64,000 bases of DNA from CAJXQU01 sp965223825. GTDB lineage: Bacteria > Pseudomonadota > Gammaproteobacteria > CAJXQU01. Shown here piece after piece: positions 8,327-18,250 of the stretch. Where the stretch lies: assembly GCA_965223825.1 (NCBI GenBank), contig OZ245018.1, positions 992,001 to 1,056,000 of the forward strand, in the 5' to 3' direction. How positions within the stretch are numbered: the first letter of the stretch is position 1; every line of letters begins with the position of its first letter. The notes under the pieces are model-generated. The model did no database searches and had not been told where the DNA came from. It saw only the letters and a program-made list of their open reading frames with translations. The position numbers and the translations under genes are program-made.

Positions 8327-10029
8327 TACAGTTCCTGCGTCACTCTAAAGATTTCTTCTAAAGTTGTTTCCCCGCGGATGACTTTGCGTAAGCCATGCGT
8401 TCGCATATTTTGCATGCCTTCCGAGACGGCCAGTTTTTGGATCGCATTACCGTCTGATTTGGCGAGAACAGCTTGTCGGATAGTGTCGTTGATCGGTAAA
8501 AACTCGAGAATGATCGTACGACCACTGAAGCCAGTTTGTGCACAATGTTCGCAACCAACCGGTTCGTGGATGTTTAACGCTTCTGATCCCGCCAGTTTGT
8601 CTAATTCCAGTTCTTTAATCAGCTCTGGCATGAGCTGTGTCGGTTTACGGCAATGTCGGCAAAGTGTGCGGACTAAGCGTTGTGCGACGATGGCATTGAC
8701 CGTGGAGGTGAGCAGATAATCCTGCATGCCCATATCGAGTAATCGTGTGATCGCACTACCCGCATCATTCGTATGCAAGGTCGAGAAAACCATGTGGCCC
8801 GTGAGAGCAGCTTGGACGGCGATGGAGGCCGTTTCCAGATCGCGCATTTCACCGATCATGATAATGTCGGGATCTTGTCGCACGACGGATCGCAAGGCGT
8901 TCGCAAACGTGAGGTCGATCTGCGTTTTCACTTGGATCTGTGTGATGCCATCTAATTGATACTCGACCGGATCTTCAACGGTGATGATTTTTTTATCCGG
9001 TGTATTAAGTATTTCGAGCGCGGCATACAAGGTGGTGGTTTTACCGCTGCCGGTAGGGCCAGTGACGACCATGATGCCATGCGGTAATTTTATGGTTCGG
9101 ACAAATTCGTCATAGTGAGACTGATCGAAACCAAGTTTGATCAGATCAAGTGTGCCTTTGCCTTTATCGAGGATCCTCAAGACGACGCTTTCGCCGTGGA
9201 GTGTCGGCACCGTTGAGACACGCAGATCAATCTCTCGCCCGTGGATGCGCAGTTGGATCCGGCCATCTTGCGGACGACGGCGTTCTGCAATGTTCAGTTT
9301 CGCCATGATCTTGACGCGGGAAATCACTGCAGCAGTGGATTGTGACGATTGCGAATCCACTTCTTGCAAAATACCGTCGATTCGATAACGAATGCTCAGG
9401 CTATTTGCGTAAGGTTCTATATGAATATCAGAAGCTTGCAACTCCACCGCTTTGTTGATCAGCGTATTCACCATCCTGACAACGGGCGCTTCGCTGGCTA
9501 AGTCTTTTAGTTTCTCAACGTCATCGGTTTCATCACCGCTTGTTTCGAGGATGAAGGGAGCGTCTTCCGGTTCCACATTGGTTTCGAAGATGCGATTGAT
9601 CGCAGACTCGATCACATCAGGTGTGCCGATCCGTAGGTTGAGCGTTTTATCGGTGGCCAATTGCATGGCCTGTAAGGCATAATCGTCACTGGGATCAACG
9701 ACTGCGACGTTGATGTCATGCTCTTTGGCAGCGAAAGGTAACATGTTGTATTGTTTGAGGAATTTCTGTGATAGTCCTTCCGGTATTTCAGCCGTACTGA
9801 GCTCATCATTACTCACAATGGGATAACCCGTCAGTTTTGACCATGTTTCAGCGATCACACCAACAGGGACAAGCCCAGACTCACTGAGTAAACGTGTGTA
9901 CGAATTTTGCGATTGCGATTGCAATATCGAAACGCGTTGCGCATCAGCTTTCGAAAGATGTCCGTCGGTGATCAAAGAAGAAATCAGATCATGCGGTTGT
10001 TTATCGGTGGGTGATGCTGTTGGATTCAT
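8326..10029 (-). CDS. gspE: Type II secretion ATPase GspE
   Basis: A 567-aa secretion ATPase. It has an N-terminal GspE/PilB domain (about 20-150), then the ASDIHIEPY motif at the start of the ATPase core, Walker A GPTGSGKTTT (about residue 325), an Asp box and Walker B region (VEDPVEYQLDG; DPDIIMIGEMRD), a His box (STLHTNDAGSAITRL), and a zinc-binding four-cysteine loop (CRHC ... CEHC, about 458-495). It powers pseudopilus extension. It is the first gene of the minus-strand operon, facing the polysaccharide export genes across 284 bp. Confidence 0.95.
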   Translation of the reverse strand: MNPTASPTDKQPHDLISSLITDGHLSKADAQRVSILQSQSQNSYTRLLSESGLVPVGVIAETWSKLTGYPIVSNDELSTAEIPEGLSQKFLKQYNMLPFAAKEHDINVAVVDPSDDYALQAMQLATDKTLNLRIGTPDVIESAINRIFETNVEPEDAPFILETSGDETDDVEKLKDLASEAPVVRMVNTLINKAVELQASDIHIEPYANSLSIRYRIDGILQEVDSQSSQSTAAVISRVKIMAKLNIAERRRPQDGRIQLRIHGREIDLRVSTVPTLHGESVVLRILDKGKGTLDLIKLGFDQSHYDEFVRTIKLPHGIMVVTGPTGSGKTTTLYAALEILNTPDKKIITVEDPVEYQLDGITQIQVKTQIDLTFANALRSVVRQDPDIIMIGEMRDLETASIAVQAALTGHMVFSTLHTNDAGSAITRLLDMGMQDYLLTSTVNAIVAQRLVRTLCRHCRKPTQLMPELIKELELDKLAGSEALNIHEPVGCEHCAQTGFSGRTIILEFLPINDTIRQAVLAKSDGNAIQKLAVSEGMQNMRTHGLRKVIRGETTLEEIFRVTQEL

Positions 10030-10313
10030 TTGAGAAGTATTAATGTGAATTCGCCTGTGTCTCGGTCAATCAAGCAATGATATAATTCAAAAATTGTTCC
10101 ACGTTCGTATGTAGTAAGAATGACAATTTCGCTGAGCTATTTCCTAGACAGTTTTAAAGGGGTGTAAATGCGTCATCTGGAACTCAAATAATAAGTCACC
10201 AATAAAAAACAGAAAGCGTTCTACCCAGACATTCCTAATACAATAAAATTCATTACTATTATAACGACTTGCGCGGGCTATCATAGCCACTCGCTAAATT
10301 GTTCGTAGAAAGC
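10030..10313. other. Divergent intergenic region between gspE and the wzm-like gene
   Basis: An AT-rich 284-bp spacer that must hold promoters for both the gsp operon (minus) and the polysaccharide export operon (plus). I could not assign convincing -35/-10 pairs by eye. No open reading frame of note and no strong hairpin is seen. Confidence 0.5.
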
Positions 10314-11081
10314 ATGACACTATCACACTATATCAATATTATTCTTCTGCAGACGGTTGCTAACCTTCGCACCGAAGCCGTTCGGACCCATCTCAGTGTA
10401 TTGTGGTGGGTGATTGAACCTATCTTATACATGCTGACCTTTTACATTGTTTTTGGGTTAATTTTTGAACGAGGTGGTGAAGGGTACATTGCAGTCCTGC
10501 TGATCGGTTTGGTGGTGTGGCGCTGGTTTGATAGTACGGTGCGTAATTCCACCACGATCGTGTCACAACATTTATCGTTAATGCATCAAGTTTATCTACC
10601 TAAATATATTTTCCCATCCGTTTTAATATTAGTGAATACGGTAAAAGCGATGCTGATCGTTTTACTGTTAATAGGTTTTCTACTTTTGTACGGTGTGACA
10701 CCCAGTGAGACATGGGTTGCGTTACCTATAATGATTTTAATCCAATTTTTATTTATTGCGTGCATGACCATGTTACTCGCTAGCTTGGCACCTTTTTTAC
10801 CGGATCTACAAGTCATCGTTACCAATCTGTTGACGTTTATGTTTTTTATGTCTGGCGTATTTTTTGATTTATCGAGTATTCCAGAAGAATATGTTCCGGC
10901 CTTAAAACTTAATCCAATGCTGAATATTATCGATAGTTACCGCAGTATTTTATTGAATAATGAATGGCCGGATTGGGGTATTTTATCTTTAATTTTACTT
11001 TTCTCACTCGCGGGTATTGCGGTCGCGATAGCCATATTCAATCGCTATGATTATTTATATCCGAAGTTGGTGAGTAAATGA
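10314..11081 (+). CDS. ABC-2 polysaccharide exporter permease, Wzm-like
   Basis: A 255-aa integral membrane protein with six predicted membrane helices and the ABC-2 family pattern (TEAVRTHLSVLWWVIEPILYM; a C-terminal segment LNPMLNIIDSYRSILL). In O-antigen and capsule systems this permease exports an undecaprenyl-linked glycan with an ATPase partner, which is the next gene (4-nt ATGA overlap). The ATG at 10314 is preferred; an in-frame TTG lies five codons upstream at 10299. Neither has a strong ribosome binding site. Confidence 0.88.
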   Translation: MTLSHYINIILLQTVANLRTEAVRTHLSVLWWVIEPILYMLTFYIVFGLIFERGGEGYIAVLLIGLVVWRWFDSTVRNSTTIVSQHLSLMHQVYLPKYIFPSVLILVNTVKAMLIVLLLIGFLLLYGVTPSETWVALPIMILIQFLFIACMTMLLASLAPFLPDLQVIVTNLLTFMFFMSGVFFDLSSIPEEYVPALKLNPMLNIIDSYRSILLNNEWPDWGILSLILLFSLAGIAVAIAIFNRYDYLYPKLVSK

Positions 11082-11770
11082 GATCGAAAAGTCCGATCAT
11101 CCAGTTAAAAAATGTGGGGCTTTCTTACCGCCGCAGGAAAGGCCTGTTCCGACATGATAAATATTGGGCATTAAAAGACGTCTCATTTAGTTTGTATCAA
11201 GGCGAAACGCTAGGTGTGATTGGACGAAACGGTGTTGGTAAAAGTTCCTTACTGCGGGTTCTCGCAGGGATCGTTAAACCCGATTCTGGTACCTTGATCA
11301 GGGGCGAGCAAACGGCGTCATTATTATCGTTACAAGCGGGCTTTATTCCACAAGTTAGTGGGCGAATGAATATTTTGCTGGGCGGTATGTTGTTGGGATT
11401 GAGCAAAAAAGAAGTTTTGTCAAAAATGGATGAAATTATTGCTTTTTCTGGGTTGAACGAATTCATTGATGTGCCATTTTCAACGTATTCATCAGGAATG
11501 CGTGCACGCTTAGGGTTTTCGATCGCATACCAATGTGATCCCGATATTATTTTAATCGATGAAGTGATGGGCGTCGGCGACAAAGATTTTCGTAAAGTTT
11601 CAAGCAACGTTATGAAAGATCGAATCCATTCAGATCGGACTGTCGTTATTGTTTCGCATTCTATTCCATTATTGCGTGAACTTTGTGATCGCGTTGTTTG
11701 GATTGAAGAAGGTATGACAAAAGGTGAAGGCGAAGCTGCGTTGATTTTGGATCAATATCAAGCGAGCTAA
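11078..11770 (+). CDS. ABC polysaccharide exporter ATPase, short Wzt-like
   Basis: A 230-aa ABC ATPase of the Wzt/KpsT/TagH class: Walker A GRNGVGKSS, signature YSSGMRARLGFS, Walker B DIILIDEVMGVGD and switch His in VVIVSHS. It ends right after the nucleotide-binding domain. The C-terminal carbohydrate-binding domain of long Wzt proteins is missing, so recognition of a terminal cap on the glycan is not built in. It is coupled to the permease by an ATGA overlap. Confidence 0.9.
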   Translation: MRSKSPIIQLKNVGLSYRRRKGLFRHDKYWALKDVSFSLYQGETLGVIGRNGVGKSSLLRVLAGIVKPDSGTLIRGEQTASLLSLQAGFIPQVSGRMNILLGGMLLGLSKKEVLSKMDEIIAFSGLNEFIDVPFSTYSSGMRARLGFSIAYQCDPDIILIDEVMGVGDKDFRKVSSNVMKDRIHSDRTVVIVSHSIPLLRELCDRVVWIEEGMTKGEGEAALILDQYQAS

Positions 11771-11808
11771 TTTTTTAACGGTTTTAATTTGGTTATCATT
11801 ATTTTTCC

Positions 11809-14800
11809 ATGAATAAATGTATTTTAATTGCAGGTATGCATCGCTGTGGTACATCGGCGCTAGCGGGGGCGTTGTCACAGGCGGGTGTTTTCTTCGGTGA
11901 AAACCTTCTTTCATCAAAAAAAGACGAAAACGATTTAGGTTTTTTTGAAGATGCAGATATTTTAGAACTAAATGATAAATTTTTGCAGGACTTGCACAGT
12001 AGTTGGGACGATGTAAGGGGAATTGATTTTTCCTTGCACGAAAAGCGGTGTAAACAATACCAATCTTCCTTACAAGAACTACTCAGTCAAAACTATACGC
12101 AGCAATCACTTTGGTGCATTAAAGATCCGCGATTGTCAGTTTTAATGCCATTATGGTTGCCAGTATTACAAGCGTTAGGTGTAATTCCAAGAATACTTAT
12201 TTCTTTTCGTCATCCAGATGAAGTTGCAAATTCACTTAGAAAACGAAATGGGTTTTCATTTGAAAAAAGTGCATTGCTCATTGCTAATTATTATACCCAG
12301 ATCATTTCCTCGACTTATCAATCCGATCGTTTTTTTATCAGTTATGAAGCTTTGCTTGATCATCAAGAAGGGAAGGTAAATAACCTTGCTGAATTTCTTG
12401 GTTTGGATCCCGACGTTTTAAATCAGCATATTTCAGATCATGTTCACCATTCACTAAAACATCAGAATGTCGATGAGAATTTTTCGTATCAACATTTTGG
12501 GCAATTTGAAGAGACCATGCGCGTATTGCATGATTATCTGAATCGTTGTGAAAATTTATTTCAAACTGAATCGACGCTTACTTTACATTTACCTAATCCG
12601 CCATATTCCTCTAATTTCTTGACGAATGAATTGATGTTGACACGATCCGATATCAGTTTGATGAATGATAAAATAAATACGGCACAAGGACTTCCTGAAG
12701 AACTTCGGAAAATGAGTTTGCAGTCGGACGAGATGCGACTTTATTTTCAAGACCGCTCAGCTCGACTTGAGGAAGAGTTAAATGTCTCCAGAGAAATTAC
12801 AGGAACTTTAAAGACAGAAGTAATAATCTTACAGAATGAAATAAAAAATCTAACGTCGGTACTTGAAGACAGAACGACTTGGATTAAAAAAATGAATGCA
12901 GAGATGCAGCACGACCGTCAATTACTCGTTAAATTATCCTCAAGTAAATTAAACATTGGCCCACGATTGGTTCAATTAAAACTCATGGCCAAGCAGGGGA
13001 TTAGACATCCTGATCGAGTGATTCCATGGGTTAAACGCCGTATAAACAACCAGTTGGCAAAAAGACGCTTGCAACAAGGTGGTCATCTAAAGCAAGTTGT
13101 TGAGCCAGTAAAAAGTTCGGCTTTAGTTTTGGAGAATTTGTCTTTCTCTCAAGCCAATAATCCTACCTTATCTATAATCATTCCTGTTTATAATGATCTG
13201 GATTATACCGTTGGGTGTTTGGAATCTATTACAGAATTAAATGACAAGATTCGTTATGAAGTTATCGTGGTTGATGATGCTTCGCCTGATATTGATACTT
13301 CTTGTTTGAATAATATTGACAATATCACCTGGGTTAAAAATCCAGAAAACTTAGGGTTTATTGGTACATGTAACCGAGGTGCATCCATTGCGAAAGGCAA
13401 GTATTTGCTCTTCCTCAATAATGATACCCGTGTCCATGACGGTTGCCTTGATGCACTATTTGACACGTTTTCATCTTTTGAAGATGTCGGTTTAGTCGGT
13501 GGAAAGCTTGTGTACCCTGATGGTCGCCTGCAAGAAGCTGGTGGGATTGTTTGGCAAGATGGCAGTGCTTGGAACTGGGGCAGACTTCAAGATCCTTCAC
13601 GGCCAGAATATAACTATGCACGTCGGGTAGATTATTGCTCTGGTGCACTCTTGATGATTACGAAAGAATTATTTGATCAATTCGGCGGTTTTGATACGCA
13701 TTATTGTCCCGCCTACTATGAAGATACCGATCTCGCTTTTCGCGTTCGCTCAGTTGGTAAGCATGTTTACTATCAACCCAAAGCAGAGATCACACATTAT
13801 GAAGGTGTTTCAAACGGAACGGATCTCGGAAGTGGTATTAAAAAATACCAAGTGGTAAACGGCGAAAAATTCTTTGCACGTTGGAAAGATGTTTTAAGTT
13901 CACATAGAAAAAATGCAGAACTACCTGAACTAGAATGTGATCGGGGCGTTGATAAGCATATTCTGGTTATCGACCATAGAATGTTAACGCCTGATCAAGA
14001 TTCAGGATCATTACGCATGTTCAACTTGTTCCGGGTTTTACAAAGCATGGGGCATAGAGTCACATTTTTACCAGATAACCTTTATGCAGAAGAACCTTAC
14101 ACAGCCCAGCTACAGCAAATGGGCATTGAGGTGATTCACTCGCCTTATTATAGTTCGGTTAGTGATTATTTAAATCAGTTTGGTTATAAGTTCGATGTTG
14201 TTTTATTGAGCCGCTTATTTGTTATGGCAAAAAATATTTCAGCCGTACGAAAAAATTGTCCAAAAGCAAAAGTTTTGTATGACACAGTAGATTTGCATTT
14301 CTTGAGGGAAATGCGTGAAGCTGAGTTAGCTAATGATGCAAAAGCGAGAAAAGCTGCAGAAGAGACACGTGAACATGAGCTGTCCTTAATGGAATTGGCC
14401 GATGCGACGATTGTTGTGAGTCCTTATGAAGAGGGGTTGTTGCAAGCAGATAAGCCGAATCTAAAATTACATACAGTATCTAATATTCATGAAGTTCACG
14501 GTACTGAAACGGGTTATAAAGAACGTGCAGATATTTTATTTATTGGTGGGTTTGAGCATCCACCGAATGCAGATGCCGTTAAGTGGTTTGTGCAAGAAAT
14601 ATTTCCGATCGTTCAAGCAAAATTAGCGGATGTGAAATTTCATATTATTGGCAGCAAACCTGATAAAAGCGTTAAGGCATTAGCCGAACAAAACACCAGT
14701 GTGATCGTGCATGGCTTTGTTGAAGACGTATCTGACTACTTTCATAATATTCGTTTGACTGTTGCACCATTACGTTATGGTGCGGGCGTAAAAGGAAAAG

Positions 14801-15045
14801 TAAATCAAAGCTTGGCATATGGGGTACCTTGTGTTGCAACACCCATCGCGGCAGAAGGGATGGATCTGAATCATAACGTTGATATCTATATCGCCGAGTC
14901 ACCCGAAGCGATCGCAGAAGGGGTGATAGCGGTTTATTCAGATCAAAGCCAGTGGGAACTTTTATCGCAAGGTGGGTTAGAAAATATTGAACGTGTTTTT
15001 TCACTTAATGCAGCTAAAAAATCGTTAACCGCTTGCTTGTCTTAA
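11809..15045 (+). CDS. Sulfotransferase - coiled coil - GT2 - GT4 fusion protein
   Basis: A 1078-aa multidomain enzyme. Residues about 1-260 are a sulfotransferase-like domain (5' PAPS loop GMHRCGTSAL, 3' phosphate region ISFRHPDEVANSLRKRN). About 290-380 is a coiled coil. About 455-690 is a family 2 glycosyltransferase (LSIIIPVYNDLDYT, EVIVVDDASPD, LFLNNDTRV with the DxD-like site, YYEDTDLAFRVR). About 717-1078 is a GT-B family 4 transferase (DSGSLRMFNLFRVLQSMGH, then RYGAGVKGKVNQSLAYGVP near the C-terminus). Inference: it builds and possibly sulfates the exported glycan in the cytoplasm. It starts 38 bp after the Wzt-like gene in the same orientation. The frame is continuous with no sign of a frameshift, so the fusion looks genuine. 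Confidence 0.88.
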   Translation: MNKCILIAGMHRCGTSALAGALSQAGVFFGENLLSSKKDENDLGFFEDADILELNDKFLQDLHSSWDDVRGIDFSLHEKRCKQYQSSLQELLSQNYTQQSLWCIKDPRLSVLMPLWLPVLQALGVIPRILISFRHPDEVANSLRKRNGFSFEKSALLIANYYTQIISSTYQSDRFFISYEALLDHQEGKVNNLAEFLGLDPDVLNQHISDHVHHSLKHQNVDENFSYQHFGQFEETMRVLHDYLNRCENLFQTESTLTLHLPNPPYSSNFLTNELMLTRSDISLMNDKINTAQGLPEELRKMSLQSDEMRLYFQDRSARLEEELNVSREITGTLKTEVIILQNEIKNLTSVLEDRTTWIKKMNAEMQHDRQLLVKLSSSKLNIGPRLVQLKLMAKQGIRHPDRVIPWVKRRINNQLAKRRLQQGGHLKQVVEPVKSSALVLENLSFSQANNPTLSIIIPVYNDLDYTVGCLESITELNDKIRYEVIVVDDASPDIDTSCLNNIDNITWVKNPENLGFIGTCNRGASIAKGKYLLFLNNDTRVHDGCLDALFDTFSSFEDVGLVGGKLVYPDGRLQEAGGIVWQDGSAWNWGRLQDPSRPEYNYARRVDYCSGALLMITKELFDQFGGFDTHYCPAYYEDTDLAFRVRSVGKHVYYQPKAEITHYEGVSNGTDLGSGIKKYQVVNGEKFFARWKDVLSSHRKNAELPELECDRGVDKHILVIDHRMLTPDQDSGSLRMFNLFRVLQSMGHRVTFLPDNLYAEEPYTAQLQQMGIEVIHSPYYSSVSDYLNQFGYKFDVVLLSRLFVMAKNISAVRKNCPKAKVLYDTVDLHFLREMREAELANDAKARKAAEETREHELSLMELADATIVVSPYEEGLLQADKPNLKLHTVSNIHEVHGTETGYKERADILFIGGFEHPPNADAVKWFVQEIFPIVQAKLADVKFHIIGSKPDKSVKALAEQNTSVIVHGFVEDVSDYFHNIRLTVAPLRYGAGVKGKVNQSLAYGVPCVATPIAAEGMDLNHNVDIYIAESPEAIAEGVIAVYSDQSQWELLSQGGLENIERVFSLNAAKKSLTACLS

Positions 15046-15078
15046 AGTAAACGAGAAAAAGAAGGAGCACTATTCGGT

Positions 15079-15885
15079 ATGAGAAATATCATTGTTCATT
15101 GTCACATGTTTAAAAATGCTGGCTCAACGCTCGACTGGAGTTTAGAGCGGCATTTTGAGCAATCGTTTTGTGATCATCGTGATGATGAACCAATGCGCGA
15201 TGAGGAAGGTTATCTGGAGCGCTATTTAATCGAGAATGATGGTCTGAAGGCCATTTCAAGTCATCATGTCCTTCCGCCATACCCTGAGAATAATGCCTTT
15301 AATATTATTCCTGCCTTTTTACTCCGACATCCTATTGATCGTATCGGCTCTGTTTATGAGTTTGAAAAAAAACAAGATGCAACAACACCGGGTGCTATTC
15401 ACGCAAAAAAATATTCGCTCGAAGAATATGTGATCTGGCGTATGCGACCAGATGTTGGAGCGACGATTAGAAGTTTTCAAGTGCGTTACTGTTCGGGTGG
15501 AATTAAACGGGCCGTGATTGATCAGTCTGATTTCGATAAAGCGGTTACTTCACTGCAAAACACTCCCTTGGTTGGCATCGTTGAAAAATATGATGAAAGT
15601 ATGGTTATTTATGAAGAGGCGCTAAAACCTTATTTTCCTGAGATAGATCTCGCGTACATACCACAAAACATGGGTGAAAGAAGAAAAGTGGCGATTGAAG
15701 ATAGAATTAAAAAAGTCACCAATCAATTAACGAATGAGACAAGTAAATTACTCTTAGCCAATAATCAATACGAAATTGCATTATATGATTATGCTACTGA
15801 ACTATTTGCTAAACGAAAACAAACGATCCCTGATTTTGATGCGAAACTTGAAAATTTCTCCCAACGATGTAATGAACTGAGTTAA
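15079..15885 (+). CDS. Sulfotransferase family protein
   Basis: A 268-aa protein with the N-terminal pattern IIVHCHMFKNAGSTLDWSLERHF, the Sulfotransfer_2-like 5' phosphosulfate loop (H-x-x-K-x-A-G-S/T). A second motif, AFLLRHPIDRIGSVYEFEKK, corresponds to the 3' phosphate-binding region. Likely role: PAPS-dependent sulfation of a sugar in the same glycan as the preceding fusion protein. AGGAG lies 11 nt before the ATG. Six bases separate it from the next gene, so the two are co-transcribed. Confidence 0.8.
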   Translation: MRNIIVHCHMFKNAGSTLDWSLERHFEQSFCDHRDDEPMRDEEGYLERYLIENDGLKAISSHHVLPPYPENNAFNIIPAFLLRHPIDRIGSVYEFEKKQDATTPGAIHAKKYSLEEYVIWRMRPDVGATIRSFQVRYCSGGIKRAVIDQSDFDKAVTSLQNTPLVGIVEKYDESMVIYEEALKPYFPEIDLAYIPQNMGERRKVAIEDRIKKVTNQLTNETSKLLLANNQYEIALYDYATELFAKRKQTIPDFDAKLENFSQRCNELS

Positions 15886-15890
15886 CGCGC

Positions 15891-18227
15891 ATGGTTTCAA
15901 TAAATGGGGTGAAGTCTGTACAAAGTGATCCCCGTCATTCTGATGAACTTAAATATTTTTTTGGTTACTTAGTTCTATTCAATCTCATCGTCTGGATCCC
16001 GTTTATTGCTAGTCATGGTGTGTCATTCGGTTTAGGCAACGATAGTATTATTCATACACCAGCGATTGAATCGTTGATCCATCGTGGCAATAGTTTTTTC
16101 GATCCAATGCTTCGAATGTATGAAGCGCGAACAGATTTATTCAGCCTACCTTATTTTGGTATTTACTATCCTTTTTATGGTTACTTTGGGTTTGAACATG
16201 CGGAAGGTTTAGAGGCTGCGTTCCGGTTCGACACAAAAGTCATCATCCTTCACTATCTGATCGCAAGTTTTAACTTTTCTCTTCTTCTTTACAAAATGAG
16301 GGTTGCACCGCTCTTAGCCGTTGTGGGGGGGATATTCTATGCGTACAGCCCTTATCTTAACGAGTGGAGTAGTTGGATTTGGAATTTTTGTGCTTATGCT
16401 TGGTTGCCGCTTAGTTTATTAGGTGTTTGGTTAGCGATCGTCGAAAGGAAATATTTACTTGGAACGATCTTGGTTGCCGTTGCAACGGGTCTAACCGCAT
16501 TAGCGACATCCTTGCCACTTGTGTATCTGATCATTGCAACATTCACGATGTATTTGGGATCGCTTGCGTATGCGGGTTTTAATAAGGACGTTTTGATTAA
16601 AGCGACTCTTGCGATCAGTTTGGGTGGTGTAATTGGGTTAATGATCGGGGCTAGCCATGTTATTCCATCTCTTGTTCGATCTGCAGAGTTCATACGTTGG
16701 CATGATAGTGGAAGCACTATTGGTGGTCTAAAACCACCTTATGAAGCGACATTAAATTCGTTGATCGATGAATGGGGATTACTTCATTTAGTAATTCCAT
16801 TGGAAGTAAAGTCGAAATTAGGAAATCCTTACATCGGCCCTTTGCTGATTTTTATGTGGATCCCGCTCATTTTTGTAAGTAAACAGTGGAGGGCGTTTTG
16901 TATTCCCACTTTTTTAATTGGAGGTGTTTTTCTTCTTGATGCAATGGGTGACGTTACCCCCGTGCATAGGATTATCTATTCTTTTCCAATATTAGGATCA
17001 ATTCGTTACCCTGTCGCGGGAACCATTATTTCTGTTATTTTTATTCTTATCGTTGGTATTAAATCGTTAGACTACTTTTCTAAAGAAAAAGAATTTACAC
17101 AGACAAAACGCCTAACGTTATTGGGATTAAGTATCTTTTTTGGATTGATATTATTTTCACAAAAAGAATATCAAGAGCATATTATCTCGATCTTCAACGA
17201 AGGGGCCGGCTGGCAAGCGTTGAATATAACCTTGATTTCTTGCCTTATTACGTTTGGAGTGATCGCTGTGACGAATCGATCCTCTCTCTTTATATTACCC
17301 GCAATTTGTATTGTCCCGATTTATTTAATGTCATTTCACCCAAAAATGATGGAGCCGAATGACGATCCATATGTTCAGTGTGATGAGTTTAAAGCACTTC
17401 AAAACTCTCTACGGAATTGGAGGGAAACGCTGGGGCCTGACATGCGTTTAGCAGCATCTATGGATTACTCTCGAGAAAGTTCGAGCTGTCTTACATCACT
17501 TAGAGTCAGTAATCAGGTCATTGAATCAATGGCACTTGCCGAAGGTTGGAATGTGTTACTTCCCTACATGAGTCCTAGACCATATAAAGAGTTTAAACGT
17601 TTTCAACTAGGTAATCGGTTAAGTGATTTAAATGGCCTTCACGCTATGGATGTGACGCATATCCTCACTAACAAAGAGAGAGAGACCTTACCCAAACATT
17701 TAAAATATCTCGGTCTTGTAGGTCCTTACTCTTTGTTTGAAGTAGAAAACTATCAGTTAGGTGGAGAGCAAGTTGGTTGCCTCAAAGGCACCGGTAAAAA
17801 AGGTAATTTTTTCATTTCTGAGAATGGGCAGCGTTTTGTAAGGTTCGACCCAGCGAAAATGAAAGTCTTTAAAGGGTTATTCTGTAATAAAAAAGTACCA
17901 TTTATAGGCATAGTTACTGCAGAAAGCCGTTCTGAAAGTGGTAGTCGACTGACTTACAATATTGCAACGGATGTTCCGGGTTTGTTGTTAACCACGCGCG
18001 TCTTTAACAAGAACTGGAAAGCATTCGTTAATAATGAACAAGTCCATGATCTAATTGAAATTGACGATTATCGGTTAGCAGTTCCTGTAGGAGCCGGGAA
18101 ATCCATTGTTGAATTAAAGTATAAGCCGCTGGATTTTCGAATTGGGCAGGCGATATCTTTGATTGGATTTTTGATTCTTATTAGTTTATGTGTCTTCTAC
18201 TATCGAAATAGAAAAGGCAACCAATGA
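15891..18227 (+). CDS. YfhO-like polytopic membrane protein, possible GT-C glycosyltransferase
   Basis: A 778-aa protein with about a dozen hydrophobic helices (first at residues 24-45, last near the C-terminus) and a large soluble C-terminal part (about 480-745). The tail contains a pattern familiar from YfhO proteins (LLLTTRVFNKNWKAFVNN ... KSIVELKYKPLDFRIGQ), directly before the last helix. YfhO-type proteins are linked in other bacteria to periplasmic glycosylation using undecaprenyl-phosphate sugars. Here gtrA- and gtrB-like genes are close by on the other strand. The exact reaction is not known; it is not a recognisable Wzy polymerase. Confidence 0.65.
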   Translation: MVSINGVKSVQSDPRHSDELKYFFGYLVLFNLIVWIPFIASHGVSFGLGNDSIIHTPAIESLIHRGNSFFDPMLRMYEARTDLFSLPYFGIYYPFYGYFGFEHAEGLEAAFRFDTKVIILHYLIASFNFSLLLYKMRVAPLLAVVGGIFYAYSPYLNEWSSWIWNFCAYAWLPLSLLGVWLAIVERKYLLGTILVAVATGLTALATSLPLVYLIIATFTMYLGSLAYAGFNKDVLIKATLAISLGGVIGLMIGASHVIPSLVRSAEFIRWHDSGSTIGGLKPPYEATLNSLIDEWGLLHLVIPLEVKSKLGNPYIGPLLIFMWIPLIFVSKQWRAFCIPTFLIGGVFLLDAMGDVTPVHRIIYSFPILGSIRYPVAGTIISVIFILIVGIKSLDYFSKEKEFTQTKRLTLLGLSIFFGLILFSQKEYQEHIISIFNEGAGWQALNITLISCLITFGVIAVTNRSSLFILPAICIVPIYLMSFHPKMMEPNDDPYVQCDEFKALQNSLRNWRETLGPDMRLAASMDYSRESSSCLTSLRVSNQVIESMALAEGWNVLLPYMSPRPYKEFKRFQLGNRLSDLNGLHAMDVTHILTNKERETLPKHLKYLGLVGPYSLFEVENYQLGGEQVGCLKGTGKKGNFFISENGQRFVRFDPAKMKVFKGLFCNKKVPFIGIVTAESRSESGSRLTYNIATDVPGLLLTTRVFNKNWKAFVNNEQVHDLIEIDDYRLAVPVGAGKSIVELKYKPLDFRIGQAISLIGFLILISLCVFYYRNRKGNQ

Positions 18228-18250
18228 CGATTTTATATTTCGTCGCCAAT

